From NCBI GenBank assembly GCA_024036415.1, contig JAMWET010001314.1, forward strand, positions 132,501 to 196,500: a stretch of 64,000 bases of DNA, written 5' to 3'. Positions 11,875 through 23,132 of the stretch are shown piece by piece. Below the pieces are notes generated by a model that was not told the DNA's origin, did no database searches, and saw nothing but the letters and a program-made list of their open reading frames with translations. The stretch's first letter is position 1, and every line of letters starts with the position of its first letter. This stretch comes from Prochilodus magdalenae. Its lineage: Eukaryota > Chordata > Actinopteri > Characiformes > Prochilodontidae. A program made the translations under genes and the position numbers.

Positions 11875-14690
11875 ATCAGAAAGATATTTAAGGTGTTTAA
11901 GAATCATTTAAGTTATACAAAAAGCAGGACATATACAGCATTCATTATTCTTGAAGAGAGGAGAGGAGAGGAGAAAACATGCTAAATGTTCAAATTTCTT
12001 CAGCATTCCCAGTTCAGCACATAACTGCATCCTATCCAGCTGTGTAGAGGAAGGAAATCATTGCCACATTTAAAGTTCACTTAGTGATCCTGGCTGGTGA
12101 TAAAAGTAGATTTCACACCGAGGGGGCACTGAAGGGTTCAGTGGAATCCCCTGCATGTTTAACCAGCACTGTGTGAATGTTGTGTAAACGTTTGACTGCT
12201 CAGGTGGGTGCTGGGCTTTGGACTAGGTGGGCCTCGTTGTCCAAAAAACCAGCGGGGAGACGGGCTACCCATGCTAGTATAAATACCCATACACACGTGT
12301 GGGTGAGCGCACACCCTTCCTTGCCGGTCTGATAGCATCTCGATGAGAATGTGACCATTCATGCGATGTGTGTAATGAAAACAAGCGAACGGCGAGGGGG
12401 GTGCTGCTGCTTTCAGCGGAGCAGCCGAGGAGGCCCAAAGCTGGCATTTGTGAAGGCTCCAGGCAAATTTTGGAACGCCACTAGTAAGTGGTTTTGGGGT
12501 TTGGGGTTACGCTACCAAAGCAAGTAGGGACTATTTTTAAACCCCAAACGGCAAAACCAAGGGGAGGAAAAAAAAAGAGGAAAACATTTCTGCTCCTGGG
12601 GTCAGGTTACAGGGAGACCAACTCTGCAAACAGGGACAAAACTTGTAGTTTTAAATGACCATGCTAGGCTGTGACATCACACTTCAACAAATTCAGAAAT
12701 CAAAATTCACAGAGGAAAAACGCTGTCATTTTTGCGGAGATACCAGCTACAGGGATCAGAAATCTCCCGCTGTTGATCCAACTTTATAAAAGCACACAGC
12801 CTCAGCCGTCTCTGATGTCGCATAGTGTTGCTTTTGGCACAAGCCACTATAATCCACGGCAGCAAACACACAATTGGCGTTTGCTTTTTTTCTGGGCGAT
12901 TTCCCTGCCGACCGCTGGTATGTGGCGGCTGAAGCTTTATAGCGCTGAGAGGGAAGACAGAAGGCTGCAAAAGGCCAGCGGCCACCACTGGCGGTGCCTT
13001 GTGCTCGTCACATTCGCTAAGGTGCTCCCTATGGCGGTAAACTTTATCTTAAAAGTTTAAATAAAATAGTTAGCAAAATACTAACAATCAAAATGCTTTG
13101 CAAATACAATTACACTAACATAAAAAAAATGTTTAAGTTTTTTTGGAAATACATTCTTCTAGAATCTCCTTTGCTTCTTCACTCTTTCTTTTTGACACAG
13201 ATTTTACAGGATGTAGGTCACCTTAAGTGTTGGTGCTCCCTGCAGATCTTTAGCCATTCTCACACAGCCAGACATGTAAACACACAAAACATGTCATACA
13301 AGCGTAATGATACACTAGTGTGTGATTTCTGTTTTTTTCTTAGCTTGCTTCTCTCTGCTTTTTTTTTTTTCATTTTGTAAATTAAGCACGCCTAAATGTG
13401 AGGCAAAGACGGAACACTTTTTGGTGCTGTAGCTAGTGCTAACTCAGCTATCAGTGTTTGCAACAGGGCTGACAAAATCTTATCAGTAGGAAAGGAATGC
13501 CACCAGGACTGCTGCCAATGGCACATTCCTCTGACCGATAACTGACCATTATTAGTCTGAGAATAACAGCTAACCAACAAATCTAAAATCACCTAAAACG
13601 TTAAAAACAGTATTTTGTTCTGCATAAACATGTCATCCGCTTTACTATGTGAAAACTCGATCTAACATAACAGCAACAGTCTACTTACTTATGAACTTAC
13701 TTGCTCCTGTCACATAATATTAGTCGCTCGTATAAATGAACTTTCTGATCAGAGCTGGCTTCATAAAATCGCTGTCAGAACAAAACATCCTGTCCCTAAA
13801 ATGGTTTTACAGCAAAACGAAAAACACTCTTAAATTATATTAGAAAATTATAATAGAAATAGAAGAATATTAAAAATTAATTCAGCTTGAATAGGGCTTA
13901 CTTACTGTGAAAAAGCTTCAAAACACAAAAAAGAGCAAAGAAGCAAAAGAGGCACTGTATTAATTACCTTAGGAACAAAATTAATCACACACTTGACCTA
14001 ATATAAGGACACTTCAAATTAACTGCAAAAGACCTATAACTGAGAAAAGATCTGAACTACAATGGACTACAATTGGATTCTGAAAAGGTTTAAAGAGCAA
14101 ATTTCATTCCAAGTCACGCCTAATCCTTTCAGTCGAGTTTAAAACGACTGGACATTAACATTAATAAAGGAATGAAATATTAATGCTGGGCACTGCTGAA
14201 AGCAGATCCTAGCCTCAGGACGAGAGCATATTGTTGGGGTTTTCCGGCTGTATGCCAGCTGCATTCTCAATTATACATGGAGAATATGGCAGAGGCCTGC
14301 AGCTCTATACTACAGCCTGACAGAAAAGCAAGAAAGACAGAGAGGAAGAAAAAGAAACTTCAGGCTCCATGCCTCGGGAGCACAGCAAACCTTGTGTGGG
14401 CTACTGACCTCATTGAAGGTGGAGCAATAACAGTACTGTCCCACTTTAACACTTAAGGCCACTTACAGGAAATGATAAGGCATAAGAACGTTTGCAACCG
14501 ATGCAGGTAATTGTACCAGCTTTTGAATCCCCTGTGCAAGACCACAGTATCATAAACATGCTATGAGTGATTACAATGACTGTCGACTTGAAATCTAAGA
14601 GCATGCCCTTATATTGATACTGGCCAATCAATGCACAGCAGGCCTCTACAGAGAAGGTCAGAGTTGATGAACAGTGGAGTGAATTCTTAC

Positions 14691-14778
14691 CTTCTGGACT
14701 TTCCTCTTGAACATATGTCCCAGTCAGGTACCTGTGCACCAGAGCTGACTTCCCACTGGCCAAGTTCCCAACAATACC
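14691..14778 (-). CDS. agap1: AGAP1 coding exon 3, P-loop of the GTPase-like domain
   Basis: This 88-bp exon lies between the acceptor CCTGCTGCAG and the donor CCAGAAG|GTAAGA. It encodes [20 protein letters not shown] and then TYVQEESPE, with the last codon split in phase 1. GNLASGKS is the P-loop (GxxxxGK[ST]) that binds nucleotide phosphates in the small-GTPase fold; in the long isoform it is at about residues 445-452. The [10 protein letters not shown] tail corresponds to switch I, the effector loop. The exon is enclosed in a longer minus-strand open frame (14446-14859), but its splice borders and the match to AGAP1 define the true limits. Confidence 0.96.
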
Positions 14779-15596
14779 CTGCAGCAGGATATGTATGGAT
14801 AAATCAACAAGCAACAATCTAATAAGAGTAACAGCGAAGTAGATAGATATAATTCCCACTTGGACCCTCTATAATAACAAGAATATACAAGCTATGAGAT
14901 CAAGTGTGCAGGGCTACAGCGACAGAGGAGCTGGACACATTGAGTGCATATGTAACCTGCATATATGAATGGCTTTCACATGCAGCCAAATACATAAAAA
15001 AAAACTGAACTGTTTCATATTATGTATCTATGTTATATATATATATAATTAATATGAATATATAATACTGTATATATATATATATATATAAAATCAATCA
15101 TTCTTGTTGGCAGTGGGCATACACATAGAAACATTAATGCAATATTACACACAATATAATCTCCATTAAAGAAATAAATGTTTTAGACAACTTTACAGTT
15201 ATTGGGTTTTATTTATATGTCTTATATATCTAAAACTCTTGCAAACAGACATACAGATTTTTTTAAATAAAACTTTTTATATCACAGATGTGTAAAAAAA
15301 AAAAAAAATCAGTTTTTGGTCAAATTGCCTCTTGCCCTTTTGTCCTATATTGTACGTAAATTTTATGATACACTGAGTAACAGGCTGCTAACTTGGAGAA
15401 ATGTATGGTTAGATTGACACATTGGTTTGAAGGTTATGAGATCACCAGAAACATATACATCTGGATCTACATTGTTTTCCCCAAAACACCCGAAGGGGTT
15501 TAACTCAGACAAATGCAAACATGAAACCTGCAAACATACTCGGATTATGCTAGACCAAATGTGCAATATTAACGTGTAAAACATAAAAGCACTCAC
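14779..15596 (-). other. agap1: AGAP1 intron 2
   Basis: Short 818-bp intron with an AT dinucleotide tract at 15036-15091 and a poly(A) run near 15294. No other feature was seen. Confidence 0.85.
15036..15091. repeat. (AT)n-rich tract
   Basis: Two AT dinucleotide runs separated by a short AT-rich spacer. Confidence 0.9.
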
Positions 15597-15655
15597 CACT
15601 TTGAGCTCTGGTACGGAGCGACTTAGGGTCCATTCCTGGCTGTTCACAAAGGCAT
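15597..15655 (-). CDS. agap1: AGAP1 coding exon 2 (NSQEWTLSRSVPELKV)
   Basis: This 59-bp exon follows the acceptor TGTGTTACAG and ends at the donor AAAGTG|GTGAGT. It reads D-AFVNSQEWTLSRSVPELKV, the invariant strand leading into the GTPase-like domain of AGAP1, 2 and 3. Its first codon is split (G from the preceding exon plus AT), so the intron upstream is phase 1; the intron downstream is phase 0. Because the upstream phase matches the large exon at 50.4-51.7 kb, the long isoform splices here directly across 34.8 kb. The known short isoform would use a separate first exon (MNYQQQLANS... in mammals) at this same acceptor. The Ala after Asp supports AGAP1 rather than AGAP3. Confidence 0.95.
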
Positions 15656-17352
15656 CTGTAACACATGCAGATATTGGCGTATTAGAATTGCTTTTCATTA
15701 TTAGCAAGTTTAAATGATTAGTAGGTTTAAATGATTAGTAGGTAATGGTAAAACAAACAAAACAGCTCAGTTTTGGACTATATTGCTATAGTGATCAAGA
15801 TGGTGGCATACATTCACACACTTATATATACATTAAAGGAGATGTGATTTAGCCTACTGTGATATCAGTATTGCTATAATAAAAGTCGGCATTGCTGTAA
15901 CGATTAATACATCATTTGGTCAAATAATGTCGTCACTGGCTAATAGGTGATAAGGGAAATTAGTGTATTTGTGTTCATTTAGCCCTCTACGAGCTACAGG
16001 TTAAAAAATAAAGGCTAATAAAATGCAGCCATCTGCCAATTTGGCAGCAAAGAAATCACAATGAGCCATAAACACTAAAGAGTTCACTGCACATACACCA
16101 AATCTGAAGAATGGAATATCCTCATACAATACAACCTGGAAGCAACAACAATACACACCACACTATTTAATGTGTGGTAATTAGATGCTGACACTCTCTG
16201 AAAAACTCACCCACCCTGTACTCTGTGGTTAAGTAGACACTATAATACAGTGGCACAACAAAGGATGCAGGTGAGCCCTTTCATAAACCAACACTGACGC
16301 ATAAAAACACCACCACCACCACAACAAACCTCAATCAGAGCTGCTGGAGGAGGGCTGGGAAGTGTTGAATGTTTTATGCTAGATGCAACACAGATTGTTA
16401 AAAGTGTATCATTAGTTATGCCCCATCAGCACGGCTGCCACCACCCACACAAAAATGACTCCAAACAGCCCCTATTTATGTGCCATACGCTGCGCTGTGT
16501 TGCACCAGTGCCCAAAGCGTAAATACTATTGGGTTTCATCTGCACTCTGCTGTCTACTAAAAAAAAGCCAGTGTTTGCTCTAGAGAGGCACACACACACA
16601 CCTAGGGAATGTGGCATGAACGGAGAAGGGGAAAACAATAGCTTTGGGAGATGCTTCAAAGCTTCAGTTAGTTGACTGTCACTAAAGCGTTGAGCTATGA
16701 AGGCTGGGTTAACCAGCTGCAGTGCAGCGAAGTGGGGTGGGGGACTGTTAATTACTGATTTGAATGAATGGCCAAGTGTAAGCCTCAATCTGAAACGGAA
16801 ACTAAGTAGCTAATAGCAGAGTAGCCATGCTCACAAACCTGCCAGTTTAATTACACTACTGCCGCATATAAAGGCACCACAAATTTATCAGCTCTTCATC
16901 GCTGTTTTTCTGCATAGCTTTTTCGGGCTTCACAAAGTGTGTGCATGTGTAATAGTGCGGGTTGATATATGTGCTGTAACCCCTTTAGTGTTCAAGGATT
17001 ATCCACGACTCCCACAAAATCCATAAGCAGAATTTAGCATTTGTATCTTGCCATTTACCATGCATGTGCACTCTAAACTCCCGCTCTGAGATGAACCATA
17101 AATACATAGGTCATTAAACAACAGCTTTAGACAGGCTAATAGATCACTACTACTGATTAATAAATCCCTACTGTGATTCAGAGAACAAATACAGCAAATT
17201 TTCAAACACTGAAAATCCCTACACATTCAAGATTCAAGCCTGGTTTTACTGAAGTGTCAGCATACATTTAAGATGGCATCCAATGCACTATTAAAGTTAA
17301 ATTGAATTGAATTACAATGTGTTTAAGCATAGTAATAATTTTTTTGCATCAA

Positions 17353-17790
17353 GTTTTTACATCAAAAAGATTGAACATACCTTTATAAATACATTTTTAG
17401 TCATTTAGCCGAGAATGAGGAAAGAATGTACAGATTTGCACAGATTTGTATTTCTAAAAATCATGTCACAATCAATTTTATCAATATGGCTTAGCAATAC
17501 CATAAGGGTAGACATAAGCCATCGGACATAGCAGCTAGGCTGCAGTAAGAGAAACTAAAAGGTGTGCTGCAAGGCCAGCGGCATCACCCGAACTCTAACC
17601 TCGCAGCACACCTTTTAGTTTCTCTTACTGCAGCCTAGCTGCTATGTCCGAAACCACATTGATAAAATTGATTGTAACATGATTTTTAGAAATACAAATC
17701 TGTGCAAATCTGTACATTCTTTCCTCATTCTCGTCTAAATGACAAAAAATGTATTTATGAAGGTATGTTCAATCTTTTTGATGTAAAAAC
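17353..17790. repeat. 438-bp fold-back (hairpin) element
   Basis: The left arm (17353-17570) and right arm (17603-17790) are near-perfect inverted repeats of about 190 matched bases around a 32-nt loop (17571-17602). The outer ends are GTTTTTACATCAAAAAGATT and its complement. The left arm has 30 extra bases at about 17490-17520, which themselves form a small hairpin (ATGGCTTA at 17486-17493, TAAGCCAT at 17515-17522). No open frame spans it. It could be a fold-back MITE or a recent inverted duplication; no family was recognised and no target duplication was evident. Confidence 0.85.
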
Positions 17791-18939
17791 AAAAAGACAC
17801 TGGCCAGCTGACCCCATTTCTCCTACAGCATCACAGACATGATGAGAGTGACGGCTCTGCGGTGGCCCACTGCAGCCATATCAGTGCAGCATCTCAGTGT
17901 TGACCGACACACATTTTAACTCGGCCTCATGGGACGTGGGGTGTGCTAAGCCTGCTGAAAGACATTAAATCAGAGCCTCTATTTGAGCAATTTAATGAAA
18001 ACGCAAAGCGTGAACACGTCCATGACAACGTGTCGGAGTTCAATTTAATCTAATTATCAGTGGCAGACGTTTGACAGACCAAGGTCAACAGTCAATCTGT
18101 TCTTATTTTCTGGTCACTTATCTTCCTGGATCCACATGCAAAGCGTTTCCAAACTGCAGGAAATAGCTGACTGGAGCGCCAACTAATTACTCTAGTCAAA
18201 AGGTTGAGATACACCAATTGTACACCAATTATATTCTTAAACCCAACTTCACGAAGATCCTAACATTCGCCAAAGTTTTACATGGGACTTGTTTGTTTCT
18301 AAGAACAGAATCTCAGTTCTGCAGTTTAGGAACACACCATGAATCTGACATTAACATTTTCTTAGGACCTTTCTCAACCACACATGTAAGAAACAAATGT
18401 ATTACCAGTAATTGGTGACTGAGGCCTAGTGTTCCAAAAAACACACAGTTAAGGCCTCTTGTGGGGAACACAAGCTGTGCTACCAGTTGAGAGGATTGCA
18501 TTTTACAGCAAGCACTTCAGTTTAAATTACACAATGGTTCCGGGTTAAGAGTCCAAGACACCACTACCGGTGAGCAATATGACTTAGTTCCTCTTTCCGG
18601 AGCATCCACAAAGGTGTGTTTCTACCAGTTCACATTATTGCTGCAGTTCAAAAGCTATAAACAAAGAAATAAACAACTTAAAATACCCATAACATGTTAC
18701 ATTAACTTTTTAAAAAAATCCAGAACATGGAGAACAATACTGTCCAGGCCTTTTAAGTTAGAATTTTTTTGGACAGCAACTACATACAGCCAGCATCACC
18801 TTCCAAGCATGTTTATCATGTTGAGCCACACTTCTAGATGATGGTGTAGCAGCTAACAGTGGAGAGAGCACTTTAATATTTAACCTGGCAGCAGCTGCAG
18901 AGCTGCAGTCCCACTCAGAGCTAGAGCTGAACCACAAAA

Positions 18940-19647
18940 CTAGGGATGGGCATTTTTACCATGTTTGTATTGGAATATCCACTACGTTCAAATATTTAAT
19001 ACTGTAATGAAAACTAACAGCATGTTTAAATATTTGTTTATGTCCTACTAGGAGTAGCGCTGAGTGGTACTGTTGCTCTCTTACTCACCATGCATCACTC
19101 TTAGTTCCTGTGGGTAACTTGCATTTATGTATAGTATATACAGAGTAATACATGGATAAATAGAAAGTTGCACCTTTTATACTGTATAAAGACAATATTT
19201 ATTGAGCTACACATACAGAAGTAGTGGCTTTCAGTATGATGCTTGGTAACACAACATGCCAGACGTCTCGGCATGGCTTTCCTACTGACGCTGTGCAATA
19301 ATCCATCCCAGGACTCATGAAGGGCATCACTGCTGGCCACATTTCTGCAGTCGTGGCTGCTGATTCAGTCAGATACAAAGATAAGGCCTGTCTTTGCTTA
19401 CATCACATCAGCGGCTGAGCGTGGAACTTTCATTCGCATGTCTCACAATGTTAAACCTACCCACCAAGTTTCATTTCTGTCAGTTGATTTAGATGATGCA
19501 TGTGTGTAAGTTACCTTAGCTGCTTGTGTTTTAGTGTTCTCTGTGGTATTGCACTCATGACATCCAAACTAAACATTTAAATCCAAACACTGTTTACGTA
19601 CGAGCTCAGATATCTGTATATTGAAATAATCACCATGCCCATTCTCA
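18940..19647. mobile_element. possible hAT-like element interrupted by a Tc1-like remnant
   Basis: CTAGGGATGGGCAT at 18940-18953 and ATGCCCATTCTCAC at 19634-19647 are inverted relative to each other (shared core GATGGGCAT / ATGCCCATT). GGGATGGGCAT is a recurrent start of fish hAT-type elements. The Tc1-like fragment at 19185-19340 lies inside, which suggests nesting. The right end is a poor copy, so this may be two unrelated pieces. Confidence 0.3.
19185..19340 (-). mobile_element. Tc1/mariner-like transposase C-terminal fragment
   Basis: The minus strand reads DALHESWDGLLHSVSRKAMP then RRLACCVTKHHTESHY. This fits the C-terminus of Tc1-like transposases, where a conserved WD...(S)MPRRL.AVI...GG.T.Y block ends the protein. 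It is followed by a stretch (about 19187-19225) also found at 62975-63025 in the other orientation. Only this 3' end remains; the catalytic DDE part is missing. It lies in intron 1 of AGAP1. Confidence 0.6.
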
Positions 19648-19882
19648 CTCAAAACAACATTCTCGCAGTAAGCCTGACATTCATCCAGACCACAATGTCA
19701 TTACAGGACTGTCTGTGTGGCAGTCATTCGTCTGCCTTTGGTATTTGTTTGTGCATATTCAAAAAGCTGAATGAATCTGTGAGTGTGTAGGGATGGAGTT
19801 TTGCTGTGTTAAGACAGTTCCTCACCCCATTGCTTTCCCATGACCTGCCTAGCCCTCCCACCCCCTCAGTCTGGGCTCCACT

Positions 19883-19982
<100 letters not shown>

Positions 19983-20439
19983 CACAGGCCTCAGCCTCAC
20001 GTACAACCACCCACCACTGGGCGTGTATGCATGCGGCAAGAGAGAACAAGAAAATGGATAGTGGAAACACATGGACATGAGGGAGTGGAGGAGGAAAAGA
20101 ATCTTAGACTGGGAATAACTTCCTGTACTGTTATATTGATATACTGACACACAGCAACTGCTGTATGACTTGCAATTTAATTAAATCATCAAAGCAAATC
20201 AACAATGCCACATAGTTAAACACTGGCCAAAATATTTTGCCCTAATTACATGCCAATTAATCAAAACACCTACAGAAACCGATCTGGAGCTCACAGCAAA
20301 CAGTACAGATACACTGTGACCGGTTAGAGGGCTTATGTGCATACTGCAGTTTTGCGATATCAGGCTGGTCTGAATCACAATCAAGTTTCTAGCATTTTTA
20401 CCGCTGTTAACGTCAAGAATATTGTCACATTTAGGCAAA

Positions 20440-20760
20440 TTACGTAGCCTCACAACGAGAAGGGCCTGGGTTCATTTGCCGGCTTTCTGTGTGAAGTTTG
20501 GTTGTTTTTCTTGTGTCTGCGTGGGTTTCCTCCAGATGCTCCAGGTTCCTCCCACAGTCTGAAGACATGCGGACAGGTGAATTGGTGATGCTAAATTGCC
20601 CCTAAGTGTGTGTGTGTGAGTGAAAGTCTGTCTGTCCGCCACCCTGCAATGGACTGGCGGCCTGTCCAGGGAGTTTTCTGCCTTCCGCCTAATGAACCCT
20701 GAGGCTCCAACAACCCCCTTGACTCAGAAACATTAAGCGCTTTAGAAATCAAATGAAAGC
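20440..20760 (+). repeat. tRNA-like SINE-type repeat
   Basis: The block begins with a degenerate GCCTCACAACGAGAAGG-CCTGGGTTC segment, where GGTTC resembles the RNA polymerase III B box. It runs into the GTCTGCGTGGGTTTCCTCC, CCTCCCACAGTCTGAAGACA and GCAATGGACTGGCGGCCTGT motifs of a very widespread fish interspersed repeat. It ends near GCGCTTTAGAAATCAAATG. Orientation is plus, opposite to AGAP1. The A box is not clear. Confidence 0.6.
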
Positions 20761-22061
20761 AAGAGAGAAATCTAGTATGTTATTTAGGGCTGCAGCCAAT
20801 GATATCCATAAACTGGGTAAAATTTTATAATTAATCGGGGAAAGAGAAGGTGTAGCCAGTAGTGTGTTTCTGACTAATCAAAAATACTAATTATCCCTCT
20901 ACTTGCACAATACTCTCTACAACATAAACGCTTCTGAATTAGACTTATCAAGATCAACAGCACCACAAAATGCCTTCTGCACGGCACAACTTTGTATTGC
21001 TTTGCAAGTTACTCTTCCACTACTCTAATTATAATGCAAAGACACGTTAATTAGCTTATGTGGTCAATATCATCATGTCAGCAAATCTGATATTAGTGAG
21101 TACACATATGCCACCCAGTTATCAGCCATGTTAAACATAGAGGGCCATAAAGTAAGTTTGCCATTACTGTAAACATGCACACTGTGTCAGATTTTGTTGT
21201 CAAAGCCATCCATCCACAGGAACACAGATGGAGAGGTTTTGAAATCGCTGTTCTAGAAGAAGCATATTCAAAAAGCTCCACATTCAGTGACCTAAACCGC
21301 TACTTCATTCCACAAATCTCTTTTTCTAGATCCTCACACTCGACAGTTACAAAAGGTGAGCTCAGGTTTACTTATCATACAGGAAATCTCTCTTTTAGAT
21401 GATTATGTTTGATTTTTTGACTCATTTTTAGTTAACCCATCTCTGTATCTACCATGTGTTTACCCTCTTTCATTCTAGTAACATACACTGGGTGATGCAA
21501 TAACCATCCTGTCAATTATCAATTAACAAGATTAGTTGGCAATAACACAGTTTTACTCTATAGCGTTATTCTTCTGGACTAGATTGGTATGTCATGGGGA
21601 TGCAAGGCACATCTAGCCCAGTCAGTGTGGACTGAAACACTGATTAAAATGGAAAATGGCATCTGCTCAGTACAACACATTAAATATTGTTTTTCAGCGT
21701 GATTTTGAGAACCTGTATTCAAGTACCTTTTCAGAAACATTAAGTATTCAATACCTGCAAAGTGCTGTCTGCAGCAGTCCTACAAACAATATACTATGCA
21801 TCGATATAAGACAGCCTATTTTGATCTTTTCAGGCTCAGTGTAATCGAGGCCACTGCCCTTTTCCTCTGTGACCCACATAAAATCTTCTTGAACTGTACT
21901 GCCATCTTCTCTCTCTTGCCCATTCCCTCTCTCAGCAAGCAGCTTTTTGAGTCATCTTAATCATTAAAGCACTCTTCACACATACTCTCTGCACCATCAA
22001 CCTGCTCTCAGCCCCCTCAACACTTGCCATAACATCCTGAGGGGGGACTCAAATAAGTAGG

Positions 22062-22063
<2 letters not shown>

Positions 22064-22100
<37 letters not shown>

Positions 22101-22104
22101 AAAG

Positions 22105-22135
<31 letters not shown>

Positions 22136-22136
22136 C
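22064..22136. repeat. compound (CA)n microsatellite
   Basis: Two CA runs split by a CAAAG interruption near 22100. Confidence 0.97.
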
Positions 22137-23074
22137 ATGCCTCCCATAAGAAGCAGCAGTAGCGACAGCTCTTGTGCGAGAACACTTTCAGCCTGTTCAA
22201 AGTGAATTTCCGAAAGCAGAACTAATGCACAAAGCACAATGAAGCTGTGTCAGACAGCGAGCTGTCATCAGCCACAAAGCTAAACACAGCTCTCAAGAAG
22301 GAGTCCCAGTACTAAAGAGATCCATCTGGCTTAGACCTTCCCTCTGTTCTCTGCAACTAAGGTGAGGAATTGCAATTCGATTTAAAAAGGAAAGCTGAAC
22401 CCAGCCAGTACTTATTTGTCCTACAATTATGAATGGTGATGTTGTGTCTGGAAGAACTGAAGGCATACAGTCAGCGTGAATCAAAACCCAGACATCTTCC
22501 CTCAGTAAAGAGACATATTTCAAAACAACTGTTCATTGGAGAAGACATTATGCATGAAGGCACTGCTTTGCAATGTAGCCGAAACATTTATAGGATTTCA
22601 GCTTCATGCAAAATAAATGGCTGCAGCACCGCATGTAGCCAGATAGGCAATGGGTAAGCGGTCTTAGTCACAAATAGCACATATTTTATTATTACATAAT
22701 AAAAAATGGTTTTGAGCTGAGCTCTTAATGATGAGGATCTGTAGAGAAGATATTAGAGATATCAGAAGATTATTCATTTTTCATTGTGTGCACAGTCCAT
22801 ATGGACAAACACATACTGATTTACATGAGTATCTGTCGATATTCAGATAAATCTTAGCTTATGATTAATCAAATTGTGATGATAAATCAATTATACATTT
22901 TGGCCAATTAATCCAGACACACGTTTATCATTGTTGCACCAAACGTTCCTCAAAGAGTTTAAGGTACAACGTGGCGTACAACAACCGAATTACAATATGG
23001 AATTTTGTCCAAATCAAGCCCTGATATTACGGATCAAACCTTAACAGAACTCAGTCATATAAGCAGTTCTATGC

Positions 23075-23075
<1 letters not shown>

Positions 23076-23128
<53 letters not shown>
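23076..23128. repeat. (CA)n microsatellite
   Basis: About 26 perfect CA units. Confidence 0.98.
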
Positions 23129-23132
<4 letters not shown>

